Shown here: positions 45,803 through 54,364 of the stretch, one piece after another
Numbering within the stretch: the first letter of the stretch is position 1
Layout of the letters: each line of letters opens with the position of its first letter
NCBI GenBank assembly: GCA_002790195.1
Contig: PFUR01000014.1
Span: 1 to 64,000 of the forward strand
Direction: 5' to 3'
Length of the DNA: 64,000 nt
Origin: Flavobacteriales bacterium CG_4_9_14_3_um_filter_40_17
Lineage (GTDB): Bacteria; Bacteroidota; Bacteroidia; Flavobacteriales; Flavobacteriaceae
The notes under the pieces: generated by a model
Told to the model about the DNA's origin: nothing
Seen by the model: the letters and a program-made list of their open reading frames with translations, nothing else
The model's database searches: none
Translations under genes and position numbers: made by a program

Positions 45803-46768
45803 ATGAGTTTTTTTAAGAAAATATTTTCATCCGAAAAAAAAGAAAACCTAAACAAAGGTTTGGAGAAGACAAGAACCGGGTTTTTCGGCAAACTCACCAA
45901 AGTGGTTGCAGGAAAGTCGAAAGTAGATGAAACTGTTTTAGACGAGTTGGAAGAAGCACTCATTTCAGCCGATGTGGGTGTTGCCACAACCCTAAAGATT
46001 ATTGACCGGATAGAAAAACGCGTTTCCAAAGACAAATATCTCGGGACGAATGAGCTAAATGCTATTTTGCGTGAAGAAATCGCTTCCTTGTTGTCTGAAA
46101 CCAACCGAGGCGAAGATTCGGAACTTACCATACCAAGTAGCATCAAGCCTTATGTGGTAATGGTCGTGGGTGTAAATGGCGTGGGAAAAACCACATCTAT
46201 CGGAAAATTGGCTAATCAATACAAAAAACAAGGGAAAACGGTGATGCTCGGAGCTGCCGATACCTTTCGAGCTGCCGCCATCGATCAACTTCAGATTTGG
46301 GCTGACCGTTCCGGTGTGCCGATTGTGAAACAAAAAATGGGTTCGGATCCATCTTCTGTCGTTTTTGAAACGCTCCAACAAGCAGTCAAGGAAAACATCG
46401 AAGTCGTTTTGATTGATACAGCAGGAAGGCTGCACAACAAAATAAACCTGATGAACGAACTTTCAAAAGTGAAGCGTGTCATGCAGAAAATAGTTCCCGA
46501 TGCGCCTCACGAGGTGTTGCTTATTTTGGATGGCTCAACGGGCCAAAACGCATTTGAACAAGCCAAACAATTTACTGCTGCTACTGAAGTCACCGCCTTG
46601 GCAATAACCAAGCTTGACGGCACGGCAAAAGGCGGCGTAGTCATCGGTATTTCCGACCAATTTCAAGTCCCAGTGCGTTTTATCGGTATCGGTGAAGGCA
46701 TCAACGACCTTCAAGTGTTTAATAAATTTGAGTTTGTCGATTCGTTTTTTAAGTCTGATAAACCTTGA
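45803..46768 (+). CDS. ftsY: Signal recognition particle receptor FtsY
   Basis: FtsY is the membrane-associated SRP receptor GTPase that hands ribosome-nascent chains to the translocon. The ATG at 45803 (MSFFKKIFSSEKK) is preferred because the longer frame would start upstream of a -7 box. The NG domain is intact: GVNGVGKTTSIGKLA, DTFRAAA, DTAGR, TKLDGTAKGG and GIGEGINDLQ. The acidic A domain is short, as is usual in Bacteroidota. The final length is 321 residues. Confidence 0.96.
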   Translation: MSFFKKIFSSEKKENLNKGLEKTRTGFFGKLTKVVAGKSKVDETVLDELEEALISADVGVATTLKIIDRIEKRVSKDKYLGTNELNAILREEIASLLSETNRGEDSELTIPSSIKPYVVMVVGVNGVGKTTSIGKLANQYKKQGKTVMLGAADTFRAAAIDQLQIWADRSGVPIVKQKMGSDPSSVVFETLQQAVKENIEVVLIDTAGRLHNKINLMNELSKVKRVMQKIVPDAPHEVLLILDGSTGQNAFEQAKQFTAATEVTALAITKLDGTAKGGVVIGISDQFQVPVRFIGIGEGINDLQVFNKFEFVDSFFKSDKP

Positions 46769-46808
46769 TTTCTTTCGTTTATAAATTATCAAATAAATTG
46801 AATATAAA

Positions 46809-49271
46809 CTAAAACCGCGCGCTCAGCCGCAAACTCGCCACTCTACCAGTCTGAAAATTCGGAATCCCGATAAACCGGTTGGAAGAAGTATCTCGCACGA
46901 AAGTCGAAGTATTGGCGTTTTTGGTATCAAACATATTGAACAATTCAACACCGAAAGTAAGTTCTTTGAATGGTGCCAACCAGTGCCCTTTTGGATAGCG
47001 GTTGTTTCCATCCGTAAACACGTATGAAACACCAATATCCGCGCGTTTGTAGTCGCGCAACCGGTTTTGAAAATTTCTTGGGTCGGCTCCTGCAGGCGAA
47101 CCGGTCGGAAGCCCGGTGTTGTAAACCAAGTTGAGATACATCTTCAGGTTGGGCATGTTGGGCACATAATCCTGAAACAAAGCCGCAAACTTAAACCGTT
47201 GGTCGGTAGGCCTAGAAATAGAACCTTGATTGTTGGTATTTTCTTCCGTTTTGAGCAAGCCGAGCGAAAACCAAGATTCTGTTCCAGGCACAAACTCGCC
47301 GTTTAAGCGAACATCTAAACCATAAGCGTAGGCATCAGTGTTGTTGTCTGCCCGGAAACGGGTCCGCACGTTTTCGATGGTAAAGGCGTTGACATCGGTC
47401 ATGTCTTTGTAATAAACCTCCGACACCAATTTAAACGGCCTATCCCACATCAAAAAGCTGAAATCGTTACCCAATACGATGCTCAGCGCCTGCTGCGCAT
47501 CCACATCAGGCTGAACCACGCCTTGCAGGTTTCTCAATTCCCGATAGAACGGTGGTTGGTGATACAAACCGGCGGAAAGCCGGAAAACCATGTCGGAAAT
47601 CCAATTGGGTTTGATAGAAAACTGCGCGCGCGGACTGATGACAATATTATTGCTGTTTTCGATGCCGTCGCCACTCACATTCCAATAATGAAACCGTGCG
47701 CCGACATTGTAAAACACCTCCGAATATCTCCAAAATGTGCGCTTGCTCCACTGCCCAAACCCGGAAATACGATCTATTTGGGTGTCGTTTTTAGCTTTTA
47801 CCCGCTGAAAAGAAACCAACGGAGCCGTGAATGGATCATCGGGTTGGTTGTTGGCAAATTCGAGACGAAACGGGCGGACAGAAAATCCGGCGGAATCGAT
47901 GATTTCAAATTCGTCCAATTTATCTCGGATATCCTCAACTGTGTATTTGATGCCCCAATCGAACTGGTTGTTGACAACGGTATAAGTTCCTTTGTGCTCA
48001 AAATTGGAAATCAAAGCATCAAGCTCGTTGCGTGCATGCGTGAGTTGCGAACCAACCGCAGTCCCGAAACCAACCTCTCCCAAATTGGGAGAACCGATAT
48101 TGGTATTAACTTCACCTATTAAGAAGGAAGCTTCAATGTCAAAAAACTCTTCTTCGATGGCGTGATAAGCGGAAGCGATGAATTTTAAAGTCAAGTTATC
48201 GTTGGCTTTATAGGTAGCTTTAAAAGCTCCGAATTGAGTTTGGTATTGGTCTTGTTCTTTTCCTTCAAACAAGACCACCAAAGCACGCGGGTCGGTGATT
48301 GTCCCAAAATTGGTTTGACGGCGTTTGGGTCTAAAATCATAATCATTTTGAGAAACCACACCGAGAAAATCGACTTGTAATTTTCGGTTAAATTGATAAG
48401 TTAAAAAAGTTTGAAAATCGATAAACCGCGGATTGAAATTGGAGTCCGTGTCTTGGCTGTCCACCAACAAACTGTTGTCACGCAGCCGAAATCCCGCGAT
48501 GCCCGACAATTTTTGATTTCTGGAAACCCCTTGCACAAAGGCAGTTGCGCCAAGAAAACTCAAATCGACACCGGCACCGAATTGGGTCGGTGTCCGATAA
48601 GTAATATCGAGTACGGATGACATTTTATCACCATATTTGGCTTGGAAACCTCCGGCAGAGAAATACACACTTTCGGTCAGGTCTGTATTGACAAAACTCA
48701 AACCCTCCTGCTGGCCCGAACGAATGAGCAACGGACGATATACTTCCACTTCATTGACATAGACCAAATTCTCTTCAAAACTTCCGCCACGCACCGAAAA
48801 TTGGGTACTCAGATCGTTGTTTGAATTGACACCCGGCAAGGTTTTGAGTATGTTTTCAATTCCGGCATTGGCTCCGGGAATTTTTCGGATGATGTTGGGT
48901 GAAATGCTGACAACCCCAGAAACGCGGTCGCGGGTTTCGGCCGTAATTACGACTTCCGACATCTGTTCAACATTAGTTTTCATCACCGGATTGTATTCAA
49001 AACTCTCGTTGGTTTTCAATTTGAAAACCAAGGTCACCGGTTTGTGGGAAACGTGGCTGAATGTTATCCTTAATTCTTTTTCGGCGTCGATGGTTAAAAC
49101 ATAAAATCCGGTTGCATCTGTTTGCGTACCGACACCTTGAAAACTGATATTGACTCCTTCAATCGGCTTGTTATTTTCGTCTAAAACAATTCCTTTGAGT
49201 ATTGCTTTTTGAGAAAAGCAAAAAAAACCTGTTACTAGAAACAGCGTTAAAATGTAAAAGTTTATTTTCAA
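46809..49271 (-). CDS. TonB-dependent receptor with carboxypeptidase-like N-domain
   Basis: This is an 820-residue outer-membrane receptor. A signal peptide (MKINFYILTLFLVTGFFCFS) is followed by a CarboxypepD_reg-like beta-sandwich (KGIVLDENNKPIEGVNISF, about 25-105), a plug domain (SVRGGSFEENLVYVNEVEVY, about 125-235) and a 22-strand barrel ending with the aromatic C-terminus SLRLSARF. It imports a large ligand with energy from TonB. The ligand is not known. No SusD partner adjoins it, so it is not a SusC-type glycan pair. Confidence 0.92.
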   Translation of the reverse strand: MKINFYILTLFLVTGFFCFSQKAILKGIVLDENNKPIEGVNISFQGVGTQTDATGFYVLTIDAEKELRITFSHVSHKPVTLVFKLKTNESFEYNPVMKTNVEQMSEVVITAETRDRVSGVVSISPNIIRKIPGANAGIENILKTLPGVNSNNDLSTQFSVRGGSFEENLVYVNEVEVYRPLLIRSGQQEGLSFVNTDLTESVYFSAGGFQAKYGDKMSSVLDITYRTPTQFGAGVDLSFLGATAFVQGVSRNQKLSGIAGFRLRDNSLLVDSQDTDSNFNPRFIDFQTFLTYQFNRKLQVDFLGVVSQNDYDFRPKRRQTNFGTITDPRALVVLFEGKEQDQYQTQFGAFKATYKANDNLTLKFIASAYHAIEEEFFDIEASFLIGEVNTNIGSPNLGEVGFGTAVGSQLTHARNELDALISNFEHKGTYTVVNNQFDWGIKYTVEDIRDKLDEFEIIDSAGFSVRPFRLEFANNQPDDPFTAPLVSFQRVKAKNDTQIDRISGFGQWSKRTFWRYSEVFYNVGARFHYWNVSGDGIENSNNIVISPRAQFSIKPNWISDMVFRLSAGLYHQPPFYRELRNLQGVVQPDVDAQQALSIVLGNDFSFLMWDRPFKLVSEVYYKDMTDVNAFTIENVRTRFRADNNTDAYAYGLDVRLNGEFVPGTESWFSLGLLKTEENTNNQGSISRPTDQRFKFAALFQDYVPNMPNLKMYLNLVYNTGLPTGSPAGADPRNFQNRLRDYKRADIGVSYVFTDGNNRYPKGHWLAPFKELTFGVELFNMFDTKNANTSTFVRDTSSNRFIGIPNFQTGRVASLRLSARF

Positions 49272-49304
49272 AACCTAAAAATTATTTGACTGATTTGGTT
49301 TGGT

Positions 49305-51020
49305 TTATTTTTTTCTAAAAAACTCCGTTTCAAAAATAGTGTTATTTCCAACATGGTCGGTAGCTATAACTTTTAAAATGTGTTTAGCCTGTGGCATTTC
49401 TTCTAAAATATTATCTTCAAAATCGAAAGTAAGCATGTTGTCTTTGTATTCATATTCGGTCAAAATCCATTTGCCATCGAGGGTGGCTTTAAACCCGGAC
49501 AGCTCAGATTGCGAATCGGAAACATGTAGTTTTAAATACCTGAAATTAGTGAGCCATTGCCCCTTTTTAAAATTAATTGGATAAATTTTAGGAGGTGTCG
49601 TGTCTTTTTTCAAGGTATAAGTCCCCAAGTATTTGACACTTGCTGTCAGCGAATTTGCGACTCGCTTGGTTTTCACCTGATAATACCTGCCTTTATCAAA
49701 CTCGGCAATATACATTTTGTCAACTGCTTCTTTAGGAAATCCGGAAACATCAAAAGTCAGATCAAATGGTTTGTGAACGGGAATGCTTGCGCTAGCAATT
49801 TGTGCGGTGATGCTATCCTTCATTTTAAATTCAAAGTTAAAATCTTCGTAAAAAGACCATTTGTCAAAATGCACAGAAACTTTCCCGGATTTGAAATCGA
49901 AAGGTTGATTGGCTTTTACCAGCTGGGTTGAGGGCACTTTTCCTACGGTATCTGTTGTCTGTTGTGAAACACCAACCAAAGGTATCTCAACAATAGTTTC
50001 GTTTTGGCAGGCATCGGTCACAATCAATCTGACCTGGTAATTTGTCGTATCATTTATTTCGATGATGCCATCTTGTTTTTTATCATTGTAAATACTCAAA
50101 AAATTGTAAGGTGCTTTGTAAACTCTTTGGATGCGTTGCCCGGTTCGTTTGTAATAGGCATAATCTATTAGCGAATTCAGGTATCTGCTCTCCAAAAAAG
50201 AAAAAGTTTCGAGCTGGTAACCAAAGTTTTTCAAGCCGTTGACGTAACTTTCTACTTTGTAAATCCCGTTACGATTGGCGGTCAAATCCAAACGGTCATA
50301 AGCCGAAAAACCTACATAAACAGAACCGCTTACTTTCACCGAATTGGTTTTGACATATCCTTGCCTTTGTGTTTGCAAGGTCAATTGGCTCATTTTCTTG
50401 CTTCCGTTGACGGTCGAATTTTCATTAGCAGGATAAATAAAAACTTGTTCGATTATCGGAGGTTTGCTGTCTTTGATTTCTAATCCGAAGAGAGACGGGT
50501 TGATGGGTTTTTCGCTTTTGGTATCGCGTATTTCGAAATGAAGATGCGGGCCTCCCGACCCCCCTGTGTTTCCGCTATAGGCAATAAGTTGCCCTTTGGT
50601 AAGAGGGAAAACCGCAGCATTGGGAAACAATTCGATGGCGTACGATTCCTTTTGGTATTGATTTTTTTTGACCCAAGCTTCAATCTCTGGAGAAAACTCG
50701 CTCAAATGGCCATAAACAGTCGTATAGCCGTTTGGGTGTGTCACATAAATTGCTTTTCCATAACCAACCCACTCAACTTTGATGCGAGACACATATCCAT
50801 CGCCAGTTGCAAACACCGAAAGCCCGGTTTGCCCCTGTGTTTTGATGTCTAATCCCGAATGAAAATGATTGGAACGAAGCTCACCAAAAGAACCTGCAAT
50901 CAACAGCGGAGTGTCTAATGGCGAACGAAAAAAATCTTTGGAATATTGGGCTTGTGAATGACTTTTATAGGGGTAAATGACTGTGAAAAGAAATAGAAAA
51001 ACAAAGCGGTAGCCGGACAT
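49305..51020 (-). CDS. M23-family (LytM-like) metallopeptidase
   Basis: This 571-residue exported peptidase has a signal-type N-terminus (YRFVFLFLFTVIYPYKSHSQ). The LytM zinc motifs are in RSNHFHSGLDIKT (about 48-60) and GGPHLHFEI (about 160), so the catalytic site is near the front. The long C-terminal part has beta-rich repeats with no clear family. It probably cuts peptidoglycan cross-bridges or secreted peptides. It follows the TonB receptor gene on the same strand but 33 bases apart. Confidence 0.88.
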   Translation of the reverse strand: MSGYRFVFLFLFTVIYPYKSHSQAQYSKDFFRSPLDTPLLIAGSFGELRSNHFHSGLDIKTQGQTGLSVFATGDGYVSRIKVEWVGYGKAIYVTHPNGYTTVYGHLSEFSPEIEAWVKKNQYQKESYAIELFPNAAVFPLTKGQLIAYSGNTGGSGGPHLHFEIRDTKSEKPINPSLFGLEIKDSKPPIIEQVFIYPANENSTVNGSKKMSQLTLQTQRQGYVKTNSVKVSGSVYVGFSAYDRLDLTANRNGIYKVESYVNGLKNFGYQLETFSFLESRYLNSLIDYAYYKRTGQRIQRVYKAPYNFLSIYNDKKQDGIIEINDTTNYQVRLIVTDACQNETIVEIPLVGVSQQTTDTVGKVPSTQLVKANQPFDFKSGKVSVHFDKWSFYEDFNFEFKMKDSITAQIASASIPVHKPFDLTFDVSGFPKEAVDKMYIAEFDKGRYYQVKTKRVANSLTASVKYLGTYTLKKDTTPPKIYPINFKKGQWLTNFRYLKLHVSDSQSELSGFKATLDGKWILTEYEYKDNMLTFDFEDNILEEMPQAKHILKVIATDHVGNNTIFETEFFRKK

Positions 51021-51515
51021 CTGTATAAATTTTATTTTGATTGCCTAAATCTAAAGGAAAGCCTTGATTAAAAAAAGTTAAATTTTAACAAAATAACGAA
51101 GGAGCCATCGTAATGTTTCAACAACTGAAATTAATTTGGGTTACCAAAATAAAAATGCATCCTTTTAATTCTCAATCTGATTTCTAAAATAGAGTTGCTA
51201 CCCAAAAGACTCAACCACAAATGTTGTGAAATTAATTATCGAACAACGATTTTTGTTTTTTTGTAATTACTACTTGAGCTTATAACCCATAAAAAGATTT
51301 TATTTACAGCACAAACGAATATAATTAACTGATTTTAAGATGTATGAACAGTAAACTAAAATTTATATTTTAAAATCAATCTTCTAATATAAGGTTAATC
51401 AACAAAAACGAATAATCCACCCACAGAAATAATGGCTGAACTACTTTTATTCTTCAAATATTTTATAGAAAAAGTTTTCTGTATTTTAATCTGAAATAAA
51501 ACACGCCTAATCAAA
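51021..51515. other. 495-base spacer, no firm gene
   Basis: The stretch is A/T-rich. One tiny frame (51113-51187, 24 codons) is preceded by an SD-like AAGGAG, unusual for this phylum; coding status is doubtful. Nothing else was recognised. Confidence 0.4.
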
Positions 51516-51552
51516 TAAAAAATCCGAAACCTTTTGGATTCCGGACTTTTTC
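51516..51552 (-). terminator. Terminator after the metzincin protease gene
   Basis: On the minus strand TCCGGAATCC pairs imperfectly with GGTTTCGGA over an AAAA loop, then a T-run follows. It lies just past the protease stop at 51571. Confidence 0.65.
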
Positions 51553-51570
51553 AAATCATTGAAAAACAAA

Positions 51571-54060
51571 TTATTTTGGGTCTAAGATGTTGTTGATTCT
51601 TTCAATTGCATCCAAATAATGATAACGCGTCATGCTGTCTGCTGAAGCCACATTGCGCAATTGATTCCGCAGTTGGGTCAATTGTGCACGAACCACAGGC
51701 CGGATATCCGATTGGCTGACTTCAACTGATGTCCGGCTGACAAAACGCCTGATATTTACCGGAAGATTCGGTTGCTCTTTAGTCATCAAATACGCCATTC
51801 TTTCTAAATAGGCGCGTTGAAGATTGCGCCGGTAGGTGTCAGTTGCGGCACCGGTTGAGAGTTCTTTCCAAATTCCTGTACGCAAATCATTGAACAAATC
51901 TAACAAGGTGAATGCATTATTGCCATTGCGTGTTTCATTTTCAATTAATCGTTGCATTTTACCAAAATCAAAGAGTTCATTGAGAATCCGAACTTGAGTG
52001 TTTCTTAATCTTTCGACACTTCCGGCCGATTCAAACTTATCGAAAAGGGATTGATCAATCAACCATTTGGGAGTTTCAAACAATTGTTTGTTGATAAAAC
52101 TTAAAGCTTCTTTTTGTTTTTTCTTTTCGACATGGGTATAGACTGCGCCAGACTGATCATAGGTTTTATAGTATTCGTAAACGCCTCCCACATTGCCAGA
52201 AACGTGACCCATGTAGCGGTTATATTGACCCAATACTTGGCCATAAAGTGTCTCGAGGTCTTCATAGTTTTTTCCGTCTTCGGCAGTCCATTTGATGAGA
52301 TTGGGAACGATGCGTTTTAAATTTGCAATACCGTACATACTTGCTTTAACGGCATCGTCACCCAAATCTTCGGTCTGCGAACTCGGATCGATGACACCCC
52401 CACTTTGTTGACGGCCAAATCGGTATTTGGGATCACCTTGATGTTTTAAAATCCAACTATCTAAAGTAGATTTTTCATCCGTTGCCGATTTATCGAGTAT
52501 CGGTCTGTAACCCCACTCGATGGCATATTTATCATAAATCCCGATGTTTGGCATAAGTGCGACGCCTACATCACCTGGTTGAGCTATATAATTGAACCGC
52601 GCGTAGTCCATGATGGATGGAGCCGTACCGTATTTTTTCGTGAAAACCGCACTTCTCAAAGAGTCAACAGGATAGGCGGGGCTGCTTCCCATGTTGTGAG
52701 GTAAACCGAGCGTATGCCCTACTTCATGCGAAGAAACAAAGCGGATCAATCTTCCCATGACTTCATCTTTGAAAGCCACACTTTGTGCATCCGGATTGAT
52801 GGCGGCGGTTTGAACAAAAAACCAATTTCGGAGCAAGGTCATCACGTTGTGATACCAATTGATATCCGATTCGAGAATTTCTCCGGATCGCGGATCGCTC
52901 ACATGCGGACCGTTCGCATTGGGTATTGGAGAGGCCAAATAACGGACAACCGAATAACGGACATCTTCAGGTGACCAATCGGGGTCTTCTTCTTTTGTCG
53001 GTGGATCTTTGGCGATGATAGCATTCTTGAAACCGGCGGCTTCAAAGGCGACTTGCCAGTCTTCGATGCCTTGTTTGATATATTTTCGCCATTGGTCAGG
53101 AGTAGCACGATCAATGTAGTAAACAATTTGCTTTTTAGGTTCTACCAATTCACCTTGTTTGAATTTTTCTATGTCTTCGTCTTTCACTTCCAATCGCCAT
53201 CTGTCTAAAAAACGAATGGTTTTGCTCTCTTGAGCCGGCAGCCCATAATCGACTTCCGAACGGGCAAACCAACCCACTCTTTGATCGAAGTACCTTCTTT
53301 TCATCGGAACTTTGGGAAGCATAATCATCGAATTGTTCATTTCTACTGAAATTGTTCCTGTGCTTTGATTGGACGGTGGATTGCTTGCAGCATACGTTTT
53401 CACATGGCGGGCTTCTATGTTCTGCGGATAACTGTGGATGTGCTCGATAAAGGATTTACCATCATCTAAACGAGAAATTTTATATTCTTTTCGATACCCG
53501 TCAGGCAAACCAAGTGCTTGGACGTCCTTTTCAAATAACGGAGAAACTTCAATAACCACTTTGGTGGAATCTTTGCTGAATGCTTGAATCGGGAAAGTGT
53601 AGAGAACGGGTTCAAAATTAGAGTTAACTACTGCCTCGTGAATCGGTAAAGAATCTGCAGCAACATTTTCGTGCCCAACAACCCTCAAAACAACCATTTT
53701 TGCCTTTTTCTCCCAACGAAGAGATTGGGTATTGGTTTTGCCACCACCAAAACCTATGCCATCAGCAGTTTTGGCAATCCGAGTTACCATGAGCATTTCC
53801 CTGCCAAAAAGTGAGTCAGGTATTTCATAATAATATTTGTCATCGACAAAATGAACATCGAAAAGTCCTTTGTCTGTTTTGGCATCTTTGGTAATAACTT
53901 CCCCGTAGGGTTTAATACCGTTTTTCGGTTTAGGTTTAGGAGCAGAAGTGGTTGTTTCTGCTACATTTTTCTTTTTCTTCTTGGTTTGTGCTTTCGCGCT
54001 TGAAAAGCAAAGAAACACTACTAAAAATAAGGAAAAAAACATTCGTAAGTTTAATTTCAT
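51571..54060 (-). CDS. Exported zinc metalloprotease (metzincin-type, DUF5117/DUF4953)
   Basis: The start at 54060 gives a signal peptide (MKLNLRMFFSLFLVVFLCFS). The mature chain of about 800 residues holds an N-terminal DUF5117/5118 region and the metzincin zinc motif HEVGHTLGLPHN (about residue 445), with the Met-turn in SIMDYARFNY. Members are widespread in Bacteroidota and act in the envelope, but their substrates are not established. The KPKPKNGIKPYGEV linker after the signal is basic and low-complexity. Confidence 0.9.
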   Translation of the reverse strand: MKLNLRMFFSLFLVVFLCFSSAKAQTKKKKKNVAETTTSAPKPKPKNGIKPYGEVITKDAKTDKGLFDVHFVDDKYYYEIPDSLFGREMLMVTRIAKTADGIGFGGGKTNTQSLRWEKKAKMVVLRVVGHENVAADSLPIHEAVVNSNFEPVLYTFPIQAFSKDSTKVVIEVSPLFEKDVQALGLPDGYRKEYKISRLDDGKSFIEHIHSYPQNIEARHVKTYAASNPPSNQSTGTISVEMNNSMIMLPKVPMKRRYFDQRVGWFARSEVDYGLPAQESKTIRFLDRWRLEVKDEDIEKFKQGELVEPKKQIVYYIDRATPDQWRKYIKQGIEDWQVAFEAAGFKNAIIAKDPPTKEEDPDWSPEDVRYSVVRYLASPIPNANGPHVSDPRSGEILESDINWYHNVMTLLRNWFFVQTAAINPDAQSVAFKDEVMGRLIRFVSSHEVGHTLGLPHNMGSSPAYPVDSLRSAVFTKKYGTAPSIMDYARFNYIAQPGDVGVALMPNIGIYDKYAIEWGYRPILDKSATDEKSTLDSWILKHQGDPKYRFGRQQSGGVIDPSSQTEDLGDDAVKASMYGIANLKRIVPNLIKWTAEDGKNYEDLETLYGQVLGQYNRYMGHVSGNVGGVYEYYKTYDQSGAVYTHVEKKKQKEALSFINKQLFETPKWLIDQSLFDKFESAGSVERLRNTQVRILNELFDFGKMQRLIENETRNGNNAFTLLDLFNDLRTGIWKELSTGAATDTYRRNLQRAYLERMAYLMTKEQPNLPVNIRRFVSRTSVEVSQSDIRPVVRAQLTQLRNQLRNVASADSMTRYHYLDAIERINNILDPK

Positions 54061-54336
54061 CTGTAATAAGGTTATCATGTTAGATAATTAGGTAATAATA
54101 TGTTGTAAATATAAAATTTAAAAATCATAGCCATTCAATCATTTTTTGTTAAATAATTCATAATTATGAATTTAGCATCCCCTCGGGAGATTTGGAAAAA
54201 CTGAAAATGAATTAAATTTGATTGTTCAATCAAACGAATAAAAGAATCGTTTTAAAATTCAAATATATACATATCAAACATTTACAATAAAATTACAACA
54301 AATAACCCCTAACTGGATTATATCACTCCTAATTTG
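54061..54336. other. 276-base spacer with no gene
   Basis: This is a divergent gap between the protease and ftsK genes. It is A/T-rich. Apart from the ftsK -7 box at its right end, nothing was recognised. Confidence 0.5.
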
Positions 54337-54344
54337 TATTTTTG
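54337..54344 (+). promoter_or_regulatory. -7 box for ftsK
   Basis: TATTTTTG matches TAnnTTTG and lies 20 bases before the ftsK ATG. No clear -33 element. Confidence 0.4.
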
Positions 54345-54364
54345 TCGGGAAGAATGTTTGACCA

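Noticed and set aside
46809-51020. SusC/SusD-type polysaccharide utilisation locus
   Set aside because: The TonB receptor has no SusD neighbour and the adjoining gene is a peptidase.
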